Assembly (NCBI RefSeq): GCF_002197845.1
Contig: NZ_NIDE01000001.1
Span: 558,001-622,000, forward strand
Direction: 5' to 3'
Length of the DNA: 64,000 nucleotides
Source: Fimbriiglobus ruber
Lineage (GTDB): Bacteria; Planctomycetota; Planctomycetia; Gemmatales; Gemmataceae
Shown: positions 25,853 to 35,439 of the stretch, piece after piece
How positions within the stretch are numbered: the stretch's first letter is position 1
Layout of the letters: every line of letters starts with the position of its first letter
Notes under the pieces: model-generated
What the model was told of the DNA's origin: nothing
Databases searched by the model: none
What the model saw: only the letters and a program-made list of their open reading frames with translations
Position numbers and translations under genes: made by a program

Positions 25853-28530
25853 TTGCTCGCCGTCGGCGGGGTCGGCCTTCCGTTCTCGATCATCCGGGCG
25901 ACGAGCGCCGTCCACCCGGTTTGGTGGTTGGCCCCGAGGCCGCGGCCGGTGTCGCCGTCGAAATATTCGTAAAAGGTGACGAAGTCGCGCCAGTGCGGGT
26001 CGGTCGCGAGCCGCGGGTCGTTGCCGTGGCAGGGGCGGCGGCCGTCCGGGCCGGGCACGAACAGCCCGATCAGGCGCTTCGACAATTCGCGGGCGGCGTC
26101 CCGGAGCGTGAGCCGCCGGCCGGACCCGGTCGGGACTTCGATCAGGAGATCGTCGCCGTAAAAGTGGTGATATTTCTCAAGAGCTTCGATCAGGAGATAG
26201 TTGACCGGGAACCAGACCGGCCCCCGCCAGTTCGAGTTCCCGCCGAACATTCCGGTGGGGGATTCGGCCGGTTCGTACCTGACGCTCACCTGCTGCCCGC
26301 CGGCCGCGAAAACGTAAGGATGGTCTCGGTGAAACCGGGACATCGACCTGACGCCGAACGGCGAAAAGAATTCGGCTTCGTCGAACAGATACCGGACGAC
26401 GCGGGCGAGCCGCTCGCGGGACGGGAGCGCCAGGAGCCGTCGGCCGTGCCCTCCGCGATCCAGGTACGCGATCCGTTGGGCGAGATCCGGGCGGTGGTCG
26501 AGCAGCCACCGCATGCGCTTTTTGAAACTGGGTAGGCGGTCGATGACGGCGTCTTCCAGCACCTCGGCCGCGATGAGCGGGATCAGCCCGACCATCGACC
26601 GCACCTTGGTTCGCACGTCGTGCCCGTCGGCTTCCAGGCGGTCGTAGTAGAACCCGTCCGTCTCGTCCCAGAGGCCCGTCCCGCCCAGGGTGTTCATCGC
26701 GTCGGCAATGGCGATGAAGTGTTCGAAGAACTTGCTCGCGACCCCTTCATAGGCCGGGTTGGTGGCGGCTAACTCGATCGCGATGGCCAACATCGTCAGG
26801 CAGAAAAATGCCATCCACGCCGTTCCGTCCGCCTGCTGCAATCGACATCCGCCCGGCAGCGGTTTCGACCGGTCGAACGGCCCGATGTTGTCCAGGCCGA
26901 GGAACCCGCCCGCGAACAGATTCCGCCCGCCTGGATCCTTCCGGTTCACCCACCAGGTAAAGGAGAGCAAGAGTTTGTGGAAGCACTGCTCCAGAAACGC
27001 TCGATCTCGGCCGCCCCGCGGGCCGGTGATCTTGTAGACCCGCCAACAGGCCCAGGCGTGGACCGGCGGGTTCGTGTCGTTGAAGTTCCACTCGTAAGCC
27101 GGGAGTTGGCCGCTCGGGTGCATGTACCATTCGCGGAGGAAGAGCAAGAGTTGCCCCTTGGCCATCTCCGGGTCGACTTCCGCGATGGCGACGCAGTGAA
27201 ACGCCAGATCCCAGGCGGCGTACCACGGATACTCCCACTTGTCCGGCATCAGCACCACGTCCCGGTTGAACAGCTGTCGCCAGTCTGCGTTCCGTCGGGT
27301 CTTGTGTTCGGGTGGCGGCGCGGGTTGTGAGGGATCGCCGTCCAGCCATTCCGAGACGATGAAGTGATAGAACTGTTGGGACCAGAGCAGTCCCGCGTAA
27401 GCCTGTCTGACCACCTTCTGCTCTTCGGTCGCCAGCTTGTGGTGGTGGCGGGCGGCGTAGAAGGCGTCGGCCTCGCGGACCCGATCGGCGAAGATACCGT
27501 CGAATTCCGGGCCGAACGGCTCGCCCTTGATCTCGGCCGGGCGCAGTCGGAGGTCCACGACTGCCGTGCCGCTGGCCGGCAGGTCCAGGCGGTAGACCGC
27601 GGCCGCCTTGGTCCCGGCGTTCGTCGGGTTCACCGCACCAGTCTGTCCGCGAATCAGATATTCGTGAAATGCGTCTTTGATGTAAGGCGTCTTATTCGGC
27701 ACGCCGAAAACCCGTTCCGTGTCCGTCTCGTTGTCAGTGAAGAGCCAGTCGGGGCTCAGACGGCCGGGGCCGTTGGCCGTCAGGGAGAACCGGCCGAGCG
27801 TCTGGTGCTCGGCCAGGACGCTGCCGGTCGGGGTGCGCGACAGATGTGGCTTGGCCCACTTGCCCTCGTCTGAGGGCGAGCCCCAACACCAGGTGTTGCG
27901 GAACCAGAGGGTTGGCAGCAGGTGGAGGGTCGCCGGGGCCGGTCCACGGTTGATCACCGTCAGGCGAATCAAGATGTCGTTGGGCGACGCCTTGGCATAT
28001 TCGGCGGTGACATCCCAATACTTGTCGCCGTCGAACGCCCCGGTGTCGGCCAACTCGAATTCCTGCTCCGTCCGCCCGCGGCGGTGATTTTCCTCGATCA
28101 GCCGGGTGTAAGGGAACGCGCCCTGGGGGTACTTGTAGAGTCCTTTCAAGTAACTGTGCGTCGGCGTCGCGTCGAGGTAGTAGTAGAGTTCCTTGACATC
28201 CTCTCCGTGATTGCCTTCTTCGTTCGCCAGTCCGAAAAGCCGTTCCTTGAGGATCGGGTCGATGCCGTTCCAGAGGGCGAGGGCGAAGCAGAGTCGGCAC
28301 TCGCGGTCGGTGATGCCGAGGAGCCCGTCTTCGGCCCAGCGGTAAGCCCGACTGCGGGCGTGGTCGTGTGGGAAGTAGGCCCAGGCGTCGCCGTTCGCCG
28401 AATAGTCTTCGCGAACCGTCCCCCACTGTCGCTCGGACAGGTACGGCCCCCACCGTTTCCAATTCTTTTCCCGCCGGGCGTCTTCGGCCAGGCGAACAGC
28501 TTCGGGATCGGACGGGGCGGTGGGGGGCAT
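25849..28530 (-). CDS. Glucosidase-like glycoside hydrolase (MGH1/GH63 type)
   Basis: 893 aa from ATG 28530 (MPPTAPSDPEAVRLAEDARR). It matches the large bacterial 'glucosidase' family with an (alpha/alpha)6 barrel related to GH63 and mannosylglycerate hydrolase: QWGTVREDYSANGDAWAYFP and RLCFALALWNGIDPILKERL at the N-terminus, KWEYPWYAAWDLAFHCVAIA and LPAYEWNFNDTNPPVHAWA in the barrel, NWRGPVWFPVNYLLIEAL and YFDGDTGRGLGANHQTGWTA at the end (catalytic acidic residues expected in the WD and GD segments). No signal peptide, so probably cytoplasmic, acting on a glucoside or glucosylglycerate. Upstream is an SDR; downstream overlaps the membrane protein. Confidence 0.88.
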   Translation of the reverse strand: MPPTAPSDPEAVRLAEDARREKNWKRWGPYLSERQWGTVREDYSANGDAWAYFPHDHARSRAYRWAEDGLLGITDRECRLCFALALWNGIDPILKERLFGLANEEGNHGEDVKELYYYLDATPTHSYLKGLYKYPQGAFPYTRLIEENHRRGRTEQEFELADTGAFDGDKYWDVTAEYAKASPNDILIRLTVINRGPAPATLHLLPTLWFRNTWCWGSPSDEGKWAKPHLSRTPTGSVLAEHQTLGRFSLTANGPGRLSPDWLFTDNETDTERVFGVPNKTPYIKDAFHEYLIRGQTGAVNPTNAGTKAAAVYRLDLPASGTAVVDLRLRPAEIKGEPFGPEFDGIFADRVREADAFYAARHHHKLATEEQKVVRQAYAGLLWSQQFYHFIVSEWLDGDPSQPAPPPEHKTRRNADWRQLFNRDVVLMPDKWEYPWYAAWDLAFHCVAIAEVDPEMAKGQLLLFLREWYMHPSGQLPAYEWNFNDTNPPVHAWACWRVYKITGPRGGRDRAFLEQCFHKLLLSFTWWVNRKDPGGRNLFAGGFLGLDNIGPFDRSKPLPGGCRLQQADGTAWMAFFCLTMLAIAIELAATNPAYEGVASKFFEHFIAIADAMNTLGGTGLWDETDGFYYDRLEADGHDVRTKVRSMVGLIPLIAAEVLEDAVIDRLPSFKKRMRWLLDHRPDLAQRIAYLDRGGHGRRLLALPSRERLARVVRYLFDEAEFFSPFGVRSMSRFHRDHPYVFAAGGQQVSVRYEPAESPTGMFGGNSNWRGPVWFPVNYLLIEALEKYHHFYGDDLLIEVPTGSGRRLTLRDAARELSKRLIGLFVPGPDGRRPCHGNDPRLATDPHWRDFVTFYEYFDGDTGRGLGANHQTGWTALVARMIENGRPTPPTASK

Positions 28531-28570
28531 GGTGCCTGACAACAAGTGGGTGGACGGAGAAGGCTCACGG

Positions 28571-29338
28571 TCATTGTTCGTGGTAGGACACGGTCAGCCC
28601 GCCGTCGATGTAGTAAGTCGACCCGTTCACGTAATCGGCGTCCGCGGACGCCAGGTACAGGGCGAGCCCGGCCACGTCCTTGGGCTTGCCCAACCGGCCG
28701 AGCGGGATGTGATCGATCAGCGTTTTGAGCAAGTTCGGGTTGTTCAACAGGACGGTGTTGATCGGGGTCTCGATCGCGCCGGGGGCGATGGCGTTGACCG
28801 TGATCCCGAGCGGGCCGAGTTCGACGGCCAGGTTGCGGGTCAACATGCGGACGCCGCCCTTGCTGGCGCAATAGCTGGCGAAGCCGGGGAAGGGGAGGTC
28901 TTCGTGGATCGAACTGATGTTGATGACTTTGCCCGGTCGGCTGGTGTCTCGGAGGTGACGGACGAACGCCTGGGTGGTGAAGAAGAGACCTTTTAAGTTG
29001 ACATCCAGAACCCGGTCGTAGTCGTCCTCCGTCACGTCCCAGAAATCGGCTTTGTGTTCGACTCCGGCGTTGTTGACGAGGATGTCGAGGCGGCCGAAGG
29101 TGCGGACGGCGGACGCGACCATCTCGCGGAGGGCGGCGAGGTCGCGGAGGTCCGCCCGAACACCCAGCGCCCGCCGGCCCGTGGCCGCGATCGCGGCCTT
29201 CGTCGCGTCCGCCCCGGCCTCGTCGTGGCCGTAGTTGAACGCCACGTCGGCGCCTTCCCGGGCGAACTTTTCCGCGATCTCTCGCCCGATCCCGTGGCTG
29301 CCGCCGGTGACGAACGCCGTTTTCCCTTCAAGGCGCAT
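28571..29338 (-). CDS. SDR-family oxidoreductase, glucose 1-dehydrogenase-like
   Basis: 255 aa, typical classical SDR length. TGGSHGIG is the cofactor site, NNAG the structural motif, and the catalytic tetrad is Asn, Ser (ISSIHEDLPFPGFAS), Tyr and Lys (YCASK). The sequence around IHEDLPFPGFASYCASKGG resembles bacterial glucose 1-dehydrogenases. The sequence after beta-2 (NYGHDEAGAD) suggests NAD(P) use. First gene of the minus-strand operon with the glucosidase 40 bp downstream, so glucose released by that enzyme is a plausible substrate; this is inference. Confidence 0.9.
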   Translation of the reverse strand: MRLEGKTAFVTGGSHGIGREIAEKFAREGADVAFNYGHDEAGADATKAAIAATGRRALGVRADLRDLAALREMVASAVRTFGRLDILVNNAGVEHKADFWDVTEDDYDRVLDVNLKGLFFTTQAFVRHLRDTSRPGKVINISSIHEDLPFPGFASYCASKGGVRMLTRNLAVELGPLGITVNAIAPGAIETPINTVLLNNPNLLKTLIDHIPLGRLGKPKDVAGLALYLASADADYVNGSTYYIDGGLTVSYHEQ

Positions 29339-29495
29339 TTTCGATCTCCCCAGTCACTGTCAAGTTTCTCCGGTTGCCTCGGCTGGGCACAACAAGAAGC
29401 ATAACGGAATGTGAGCCGCGAGTGGTCTGGGGCGAAGGGTATTTCCGCGGTGATCAGGGGCTAAATACCTGGCCGAGATTGTGTGTTACCGATGA
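29339..29495. other. Spacer upstream of the SDR operon
   Basis: Holds the expected promoter region of the minus-strand operon, but no clear boxes are seen. Confidence 0.4.
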
Positions 29496-29559
29496 TCTGG
29501 TGGGACCGGCGTCCCGCCGGTCGAAGCGCCGAGACCGGCGGGACGCCGGTCCCACCAGA
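29496..29559. repeat. Perfect 27-bp inverted repeat (GGTGGGACCGGCGTCC type)
   Basis: Arms 29496-29522 and 29533-29559 are exact reverse complements with a 10-base loop. The arms contain a secondary CCGGCG/CGCCGG symmetry. It looks like a dispersed palindromic element, not a terminator: no T run follows. Confidence 0.92.
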
Positions 29560-29596
29560 CCAAACCAAAGCACACTCAACCCCGGCAGGGGCTTAG

Positions 29597-29718
29597 TACT
29601 ACAGCGCAGGCTTGTCGTAAGTCCTGATTCTTCACACTGCGTGCCAACGAAGAATCAGGACTTACGACCGAGATCGGAGCCGTGAAACAAGGACTTACGA
29701 CAAGCCTGCGCTGTAGTA
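29597..29718. repeat. Nested inverted repeat with three copies of GTCGTAAGTCCT
   Basis: Outer arms 29597-29624 and 29691-29718 match perfectly over 28 bp. The left arm can alternatively pair with an inner copy (29613-29631 with 29650-29668, 19 bp), giving two mutually exclusive hairpins. Confidence 0.9.
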
Positions 29719-30025
29719 TTAGGGGAAATCTATTCCCCGGCACGCCCGCGACAACTTACCCAAGCGATTCATGTGCCCGGGTTTGTCGAAAGGAAAACGG
29801 TTCATTGATGCACCCACGAGCGTGCAAAATGGGAGCATCGAATTGCGGTTGTTCTCTTTTTCGGCTTTGCTTAGGATGCCCGCGCTTTGGCACCGGTTTA
29901 TGAGAAATGATGGGTTCTCGCCTCACGCGCCCGGTCGGTGCCTCGCCCGGCGATAGTCCTTGCGGGAATGGCACATGCGTCATGATGCGGCCCACCCGCG
30001 AAACAGGAAGTGAACCGGGAATTCG
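29719..30025. other. 307-bp gap before the glycosyltransferase
   Basis: Short frames on both strands but no ribosome-binding site with a plausible product. I see nothing further. Confidence 0.45.
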
Positions 30026-31159
30026 ATGCTTTACGCGCTTATCGGTGCTGCCCTACTCGGGCCCGCCACACTCGTCTGCCTCTACTACCTCGTCTTGACC
30101 GGAATCGGTTGGCGACCTCGTTCCGTATCACGCGGATCGATCCCAAATCTGAGACTGGCGATTCTCATTCCCGCACACGACGAAGAGGACGGGCTGCCAG
30201 TCACGCTGCGGTCCATTTCCGAATCCGATTACCCGCCGGATTTGATCCGCGTTGTCGTCGTGGCGGATAATTGTTCCGACCGGACTGCCGCCGTCGCCCG
30301 GAGTTTCGGAGCCGAGGTGATCGAGCGCGTCGACCCGCTTCTCAAGGGGAAGGGATACGCGCTGGCGAAGGGGCTACCGGTCGCCCTGGATGGCCCAACC
30401 GACGCAGTCGTGATCGTCGACGCCGACGCGGAACTGGCCGCCGATTGTCTCCGGAAGCTTGCCGTCGAATTGGCAGACGGGGCGGCCGTTGCCCAGGCGG
30501 CCGTCGCCATTCGCGGGCGGCACGGGTGTTCGGTCGGACTCATCGGTGCGGTCGGGTCCGAAATCGAAAATGGCGTGTCGGCCGGCCGCGACCGGCTCGG
30601 GCTGTCAGTCCCGCTCCGGGGTTCTGGGATGGCGTTCCGGCGCGAGGTGCTGGACAGCATTCCGTGGAAGGCGTTCGGAATCACGGAAGACGCGGAGTAC
30701 GACGCGGCCCTCCGGCGGGCTCGCGTGCGGGTTCGCTTCGTTACTGAAGCACGGCTCCGGACGGGCGCGCCGCCGACCCCGGAAGCCATGCTGACCCAGC
30801 GCCGGCGGTGGCGGGCGGCCCTCCACACCGGCCGACCAGACGGGATTCTCGCGAGCAAGCCGATCGTGCTGGCACACCTCGTGGCCACGGCCGCGATCAC
30901 ACTCACGACAGCGGCCGTTCTCCCCGTCGATTGGGCGGTCGGGGCGATCGCGTGGGTCGCCGGGTTGATCGCGTTGACGGGTCTCGTGTACGTTCGCGCC
31001 TTTCGGCGAGTGGGTCAAAGCGCGAGCGTCTACTCAACCGCGGTCATTGCCTATCGTCTGGTCGGTGTCGGCGTAGCCGCGGCTGTCTCCCGGAACCGGC
31101 ACTGGGAGCGAACGCCGCGGACCGCCGATGCGACCTTCGTCGCGGCGGACGGCCAGTAA
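30026..31159 (+). CDS. Membrane glycosyltransferase family 2
   Basis: 377 aa. An N-terminal TM segment (MLYALIGAALLGPATLVCLYY), then a GT-A domain: LAILIPAHDEEDGL, VVVADNCSDRTA, VDADAE (the DxD metal site), ITEDAEY (acid/base region) and QRRRWRAAL (the QxxRW signature of processive or polyprenyl-type GT2 enzymes). Two or three TM helices follow near residues 285-335 (LAHLVATAAITLTTAAVLPV, GAIAWVAGLIALTGLVYV). It probably makes an exported polysaccharide or glycolipid at the inner membrane. No partner polysaccharide genes are adjacent; it is convergent with the phosphatase gene. Confidence 0.9.
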   Translation: MLYALIGAALLGPATLVCLYYLVLTGIGWRPRSVSRGSIPNLRLAILIPAHDEEDGLPVTLRSISESDYPPDLIRVVVVADNCSDRTAAVARSFGAEVIERVDPLLKGKGYALAKGLPVALDGPTDAVVIVDADAELAADCLRKLAVELADGAAVAQAAVAIRGRHGCSVGLIGAVGSEIENGVSAGRDRLGLSVPLRGSGMAFRREVLDSIPWKAFGITEDAEYDAALRRARVRVRFVTEARLRTGAPPTPEAMLTQRRRWRAALHTGRPDGILASKPIVLAHLVATAAITLTTAAVLPVDWAVGAIAWVAGLIALTGLVYVRAFRRVGQSASVYSTAVIAYRLVGVGVAAAVSRNRHWERTPRTADATFVAADGQ

Positions 31160-31180
31160 TTTGCGAGCGAAGGCAGCTTT

Positions 31181-32512
31181 TCACCCGCCGCTCGCCCGTA
31201 CCAAGCCGATGTTCCGCTGGGTGGTACGGCAGACGTCCATGACCCGTCCGTCTTCGCCCATCGCCAGGTGGAATCGCTCCTGACCTTCGACCCGGTGCAG
31301 GGTCAGGTGGTAATCCTGGTTGACGGCCGCCATGACGGTCAATTTCTCCGGCGGTTGTGGGGCACGGAGGCGGCCCCACGAGCCGTCGCCGAGATATAGC
31401 ACGCCGTTCTTGTCGGCCGAGCCACCGATTAATGGCTTGGTCCGCTTAAACACGTGGTCGTGGTGTTCGAGAACGACGGGTACCCGATACTTCTCGAACA
31501 GCGGAACCCAGTGCTTGCGGTTCGGCTCCCCCGTCCCCGCTTTCCCACCGGTCGATTCCATTTTCCGGGCCGACGGGTACGCCGGGACGTGGTTCACGGC
31601 CAAAACGTGCGGGTGGTCCTTGCGGGCCCGCAGCGTTTTGTCCAACCAGTCCGTTTGATCGCCGGCAATCGCCGACGTGTGCCCCGTGTCGAGCAGAACG
31701 AGCGACAAATAATCGCCGAAATCCAGGGTGGCGTACCCGGTGTCCGGGTACAAGCCATCGAACAGCGAGTAGAAGAACGGGGCCTTGGTCCGGTCGGTGC
31801 CGTACCCGCCGGCGACTTCGTGGTTCCCCAGGCACGCGACCATCGGGATGAGCCGGCCGTCCTTGCCGACCATGTGCCGCGAGTAGTTCTTCAGGAACGA
31901 CAGGTGCGTGGCGACCGACTTGCCGTTCTCGTAGGCCAGGTCGCCGCCGATGAGGGCGAACATCGGGTCCTGGCGGGCCGCCTGGATGTTGTTCAGAATC
32001 GCGTGCTGGTTGACGCCGCAGTCGCCGCCGGAGACGAAGTGGATCGTGTCGGTCGCCCGCGCCGGCATGGTGCGGAAGCGGTAGATCGGCGACTCCTTGC
32101 CGATCTTGAACTGGTAGTCCGTCCCCGGCTTCAGCCCAGACAACTCGGCCCGGAACACCTTGAAATCCGACAGCGGGTACGGCTTGGCGACCGTGGCCTG
32201 CGGCACCCACGGCAGGTTGGCCGCGAGGGCGTTCCCGGCGGCGGCCGCGATCGGCACCGCCAGACCGGCGACCGCGGGTCGATAGAAGACGGTGGTGTCC
32301 GTGGTCTCGCCCCGCGTCCCGACCCATTGAACCGTCATCGTCGTCGTCGGGTCGCGGTGCCAGGTCAGGAACAGCGTGGACGGCTGAAACGAGGCGTCGT
32401 CGGGCAGCGTCTTCGGCAGCGGTGGCACCGGGTCGGCAGCCAGCAACTGTGACCCGGCGGCAATGCCGGCGAGCGACGCTCCGAAGAACGCCCGACGGGA
32501 AGGGAAGAACAT
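31181..32512 (-). CDS. Purple-acid-phosphatase-like metallophosphoesterase, Tat-exported
   Basis: 443 aa. N-terminal SRRAFFGASLAGIAAG is a twin-arginine signal. Residues about 40-155 form a fibronectin-like N-terminal domain (TMTVQWVGTRGETTDTTV) as in purple acid phosphatases. The catalytic domain carries the metallophosphoesterase motifs VSGGDCG, IGGDLAYE, CLGNHE, VNHVPAYP and LEHHDHVF. It should hydrolyse phosphate esters in the periplasm with a dinuclear metal site. Full length for the family. Confidence 0.9.
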   Translation of the reverse strand: MFFPSRRAFFGASLAGIAAGSQLLAADPVPPLPKTLPDDASFQPSTLFLTWHRDPTTTMTVQWVGTRGETTDTTVFYRPAVAGLAVPIAAAAGNALAANLPWVPQATVAKPYPLSDFKVFRAELSGLKPGTDYQFKIGKESPIYRFRTMPARATDTIHFVSGGDCGVNQHAILNNIQAARQDPMFALIGGDLAYENGKSVATHLSFLKNYSRHMVGKDGRLIPMVACLGNHEVAGGYGTDRTKAPFFYSLFDGLYPDTGYATLDFGDYLSLVLLDTGHTSAIAGDQTDWLDKTLRARKDHPHVLAVNHVPAYPSARKMESTGGKAGTGEPNRKHWVPLFEKYRVPVVLEHHDHVFKRTKPLIGGSADKNGVLYLGDGSWGRLRAPQPPEKLTVMAAVNQDYHLTLHRVEGQERFHLAMGEDGRVMDVCRTTQRNIGLVRASGG

Positions 32513-32752
32513 GGCCCAAGTCTCTGGGGTTGGTGTGGTGCCGGTGGGGCTAACCGAGGCGGAGTGAGAATGCGGATGAGGAATAGGTTACTCGCGGGCA
32601 AAGAGGAATGACACGGGCAGCAGATCGATTCGCGCAAATTTCATGGATTCGGACCGCTCAAATCGGCTAACGAAAAGAGAGCCGTGGCGTTACTGGATTT
32701 GCAGTACTGAAGCACCGGTGAGCATAATTGTGTAACCAGACGGAGTCCGCCG

Positions 32753-35362
32753 ATGTCTGCTCGCCTCTTTCTTAATCTCGTGCGGTTATGGTTATTCACA
32801 ATCCTGGCGAGAGCTGGAGGCTTGGAATCCTTTCTGGCCGCAGCGGAACCTCAAACCCTCGCCTCGTCCGTGAACCGGGCAGTAATGGCTGACCTTTATG
32901 GTGACACATTGCCGGAAGGGGCTGTCGCCCGGTTCGGGTGCGTTCGGTTCCGACACGGCGAGGAGGTCGAGGCAGTCGCATACGCTCCGGACGGAACGAC
33001 GATCGCGTCCGGCGGGGCCGACCGGATCGCGCTGTGGGAAGCGGCGACGGGGAAACCGAAGACGTCCTTTTCGTTGCGGCCTTACCTCCCCCCGTTGCCC
33101 GAGTGGGCTGCCGATCCGCTGGCGAATCGCGGGTACATCCAGGGACTCGCGTTCACTCCGGACGGGAGGCAATTGATTTCACTCGTGGAACCGTCCGGCG
33201 AGAACCCTGTTGCAGGACGCTTGATACTGTGGGATCTCACCGGTTCGCGGTTACCCAAGGTGATCGAATGTGATCGGGTAGGAGGCGTATACTGTCCTAT
33301 GTCGATGGCTGTGTCGCCTAGTGGGAGGATCGTCGCTGTCGGGACAAGGGGATATGTGCGAATCGTCGACACGGAAAAGCAGCAGTTGGTTTGGGTAGAA
33401 GAGATCAAAGATGTGCGGGCTCTTTCGTTCGCGCCGGACGGCAAAGCACTTGCGGTCGCAACCCCCGAGCGGGTGATCCTCGTGGACACCACGACCGGGA
33501 AGACAGTCGCACAGATCCCCGCGGACCACGCGGACCAAATCGCGTTCGATCCGAGCGGGACATCCATTTGGCTCGGCCGCGAAGGCGAAGAACAGTGGAA
33601 CCCGAGCGCCAAACCGGGCACGCTCCGCCGGTGGGACTTGCGGACTGGTTCCGTCGCGCGGACGTACGATACCGTTCCCGGCGGGACATACTCCTTGGTT
33701 GCCTCACCGGACGGAAAGACGCTGGCGTTCTCCGGCGCTGGGCGTCGCGCAATCATTTGGGACACGGCCGCCGGAAAGGCGGTCGCCCGCATCAAGTCGA
33801 ATTCGCAATCGATTCGACTGGCGTATGCCCCAGACGGGAAGATGCTCGCCCTTACCGAGGGTATGCGGGTGCGTGTGTGGGACGTGGCCGCCCGGCGGGA
33901 GGTCCACCACAACGAAACGTACGTCGAGGAAGTTTCGATTGTCGCCACGTCCTTGGACTCCAAGTTGATCGCTACGGCCGACTGGGGCGGGACGGTTCAA
34001 GTGTGGGATCCGGACTCCGGGCTCGAAATCAACTCGTGGATGGCTAACCACAATTTCCGCGGCATAAATGCAATGACGTTCACGCCAGACGGTCATTCCA
34101 TACTCACGTTCGGTTCGGGAACGGCACGCAGATGGGATGTGTCCCGCGGCGAAGAAACTGTCTTTTTCAAGAAGCCCAAAAAAACAATGGACGACTCGTT
34201 AGCGATTTCATCGGCGGACTGCCGGCTGTTCGCTGCCCATTGGGGCAACCATAAAACGATTACCCTTTACGAAACTACCACCGGACGCTCTCTGCGGGAA
34301 TTGAACGGTCACGCCCAAGCTATTACGCAGATGGCATTCTCTTCCGACGCCCGACGACTGATTAGCGTCGAGGCCGTTGGAAGTGTATCCATCAACAGTC
34401 TGACTGCGACGGATGATCAGCGCTGGCAGAGTCTCGGCACCAGTAGCGTGCGGGTGTGGGATGTGACGACGGGTCAGACCCTTCATACTTTCGCCGTGGA
34501 CAAACCATTCGGGCGCATGACGGTGAGCCCGGATTGCCGTGTGGTCGCCGTGGAATCCTATCAGAAGGAGGAGAAGGTAACGTTCTTGGGCTTTTGGGAT
34601 TTGATGACTGGCAAAGAAATGGTCGGCCGCAGAATCAAGGGGGCCGGCGGGGCCGTCTTCAGCCCGGACGGCCGTTACCTGGCGGCCAAGGCCGGGAATA
34701 CCATTCGTCTGTACGAAGTGGCGTCCGGGCAGGTGGTACGAGTGTTCGAAGGTGCAGTCGGGTCGGTGACCGGATTGACGATCACACCAAACGGTCGACG
34801 GCTAATCTCGCTTCATCACGACGGAACTTCCCTGGTCTGGGATCTGACCCGTCCGCACGAGGCCGGCGTGGAGACGAGTAAATCATGGGAGGAACTGGCG
34901 TCGAAGGACCCGGCGACGGCATTTCGAGCAGCGGGCACGTTGGCGGCGAATCCGGCCGGGGCGATGGTCGTGTTGGGAGAAAAGCTCAGACCCGCGCCCA
35001 AATCTCGGACGACGGCGGCCCTGGTTGCCGACATGGACGACCCGGTGTTTTCGGTGCGGGACGTGGCGACCCGGGAGCTTTTCTGGCGAGCGGATCGCGA
35101 GTCCGCCGAACTGAAGAGGATACTGGCGAATACGCGGTCGGCCGAAGTACGATTGCGGTTAGACGGGATCCTCCAGACCGCCCCGAGCCCGTGGCCGAAG
35201 CTGACGGCCGAGGAACTGCGCCAGGCCCGGGCCGTGGGCGCGCTGGAAGCGATCGGAACGCCGGACGCCCGGCGGCTTCTGAAAGCGCTTGCGGGCGGCG
35301 ACCCTTACGCTTTATTAACGCGAGAGGCCCGGGTCGCGTTGCGGCGGCTCGGGGAAGAGTGA
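32753..35362 (+). CDS. Secreted WD40-repeat protein with planctomycete C-terminal tail (paralogue 1)
   Basis: 869 aa, ATG with CGGAG upstream. After an export-type N-terminus the mature part starts VMADLYGDTLPEGAVARFGC and VRFRHGEEVEAVAYAPDGTT, then many WD-like units (IASGGADRIALWEAATGK, LISLHHDGTSLVWDLTRP). The last about 160 residues are a helical HEAT-like tail ending SAEVRLRLDGILQTAPSPW and TPDARRLLKALAGGDPYALL, a planctomycete signature. WD40 propellers give protein-binding surfaces. The neighbour 78 bp downstream is a paralogue with the same layout. Specific function unknown. Confidence 0.88.
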   Translation: MSARLFLNLVRLWLFTILARAGGLESFLAAAEPQTLASSVNRAVMADLYGDTLPEGAVARFGCVRFRHGEEVEAVAYAPDGTTIASGGADRIALWEAATGKPKTSFSLRPYLPPLPEWAADPLANRGYIQGLAFTPDGRQLISLVEPSGENPVAGRLILWDLTGSRLPKVIECDRVGGVYCPMSMAVSPSGRIVAVGTRGYVRIVDTEKQQLVWVEEIKDVRALSFAPDGKALAVATPERVILVDTTTGKTVAQIPADHADQIAFDPSGTSIWLGREGEEQWNPSAKPGTLRRWDLRTGSVARTYDTVPGGTYSLVASPDGKTLAFSGAGRRAIIWDTAAGKAVARIKSNSQSIRLAYAPDGKMLALTEGMRVRVWDVAARREVHHNETYVEEVSIVATSLDSKLIATADWGGTVQVWDPDSGLEINSWMANHNFRGINAMTFTPDGHSILTFGSGTARRWDVSRGEETVFFKKPKKTMDDSLAISSADCRLFAAHWGNHKTITLYETTTGRSLRELNGHAQAITQMAFSSDARRLISVEAVGSVSINSLTATDDQRWQSLGTSSVRVWDVTTGQTLHTFAVDKPFGRMTVSPDCRVVAVESYQKEEKVTFLGFWDLMTGKEMVGRRIKGAGGAVFSPDGRYLAAKAGNTIRLYEVASGQVVRVFEGAVGSVTGLTITPNGRRLISLHHDGTSLVWDLTRPHEAGVETSKSWEELASKDPATAFRAAGTLAANPAGAMVVLGEKLRPAPKSRTTAALVADMDDPVFSVRDVATRELFWRADRESAELKRILANTRSAEVRLRLDGILQTAPSPWPKLTAEELRQARAVGALEAIGTPDARRLLKALAGGDPYALLTREARVALRRLGEE

Positions 35363-35439
35363 CCGGCAAAGGTAGATGAAAGTCTGTCCCACACGAGTCC
35401 GTTCGGGCATAATGGGAGCCATCTCTCCGGAGTGAGCCT

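Noticed and set aside
29719-30025. Possible small genes (73-79 aa frames)
   Set aside because: Neither strand gives a ribosome-binding site with a credible product.
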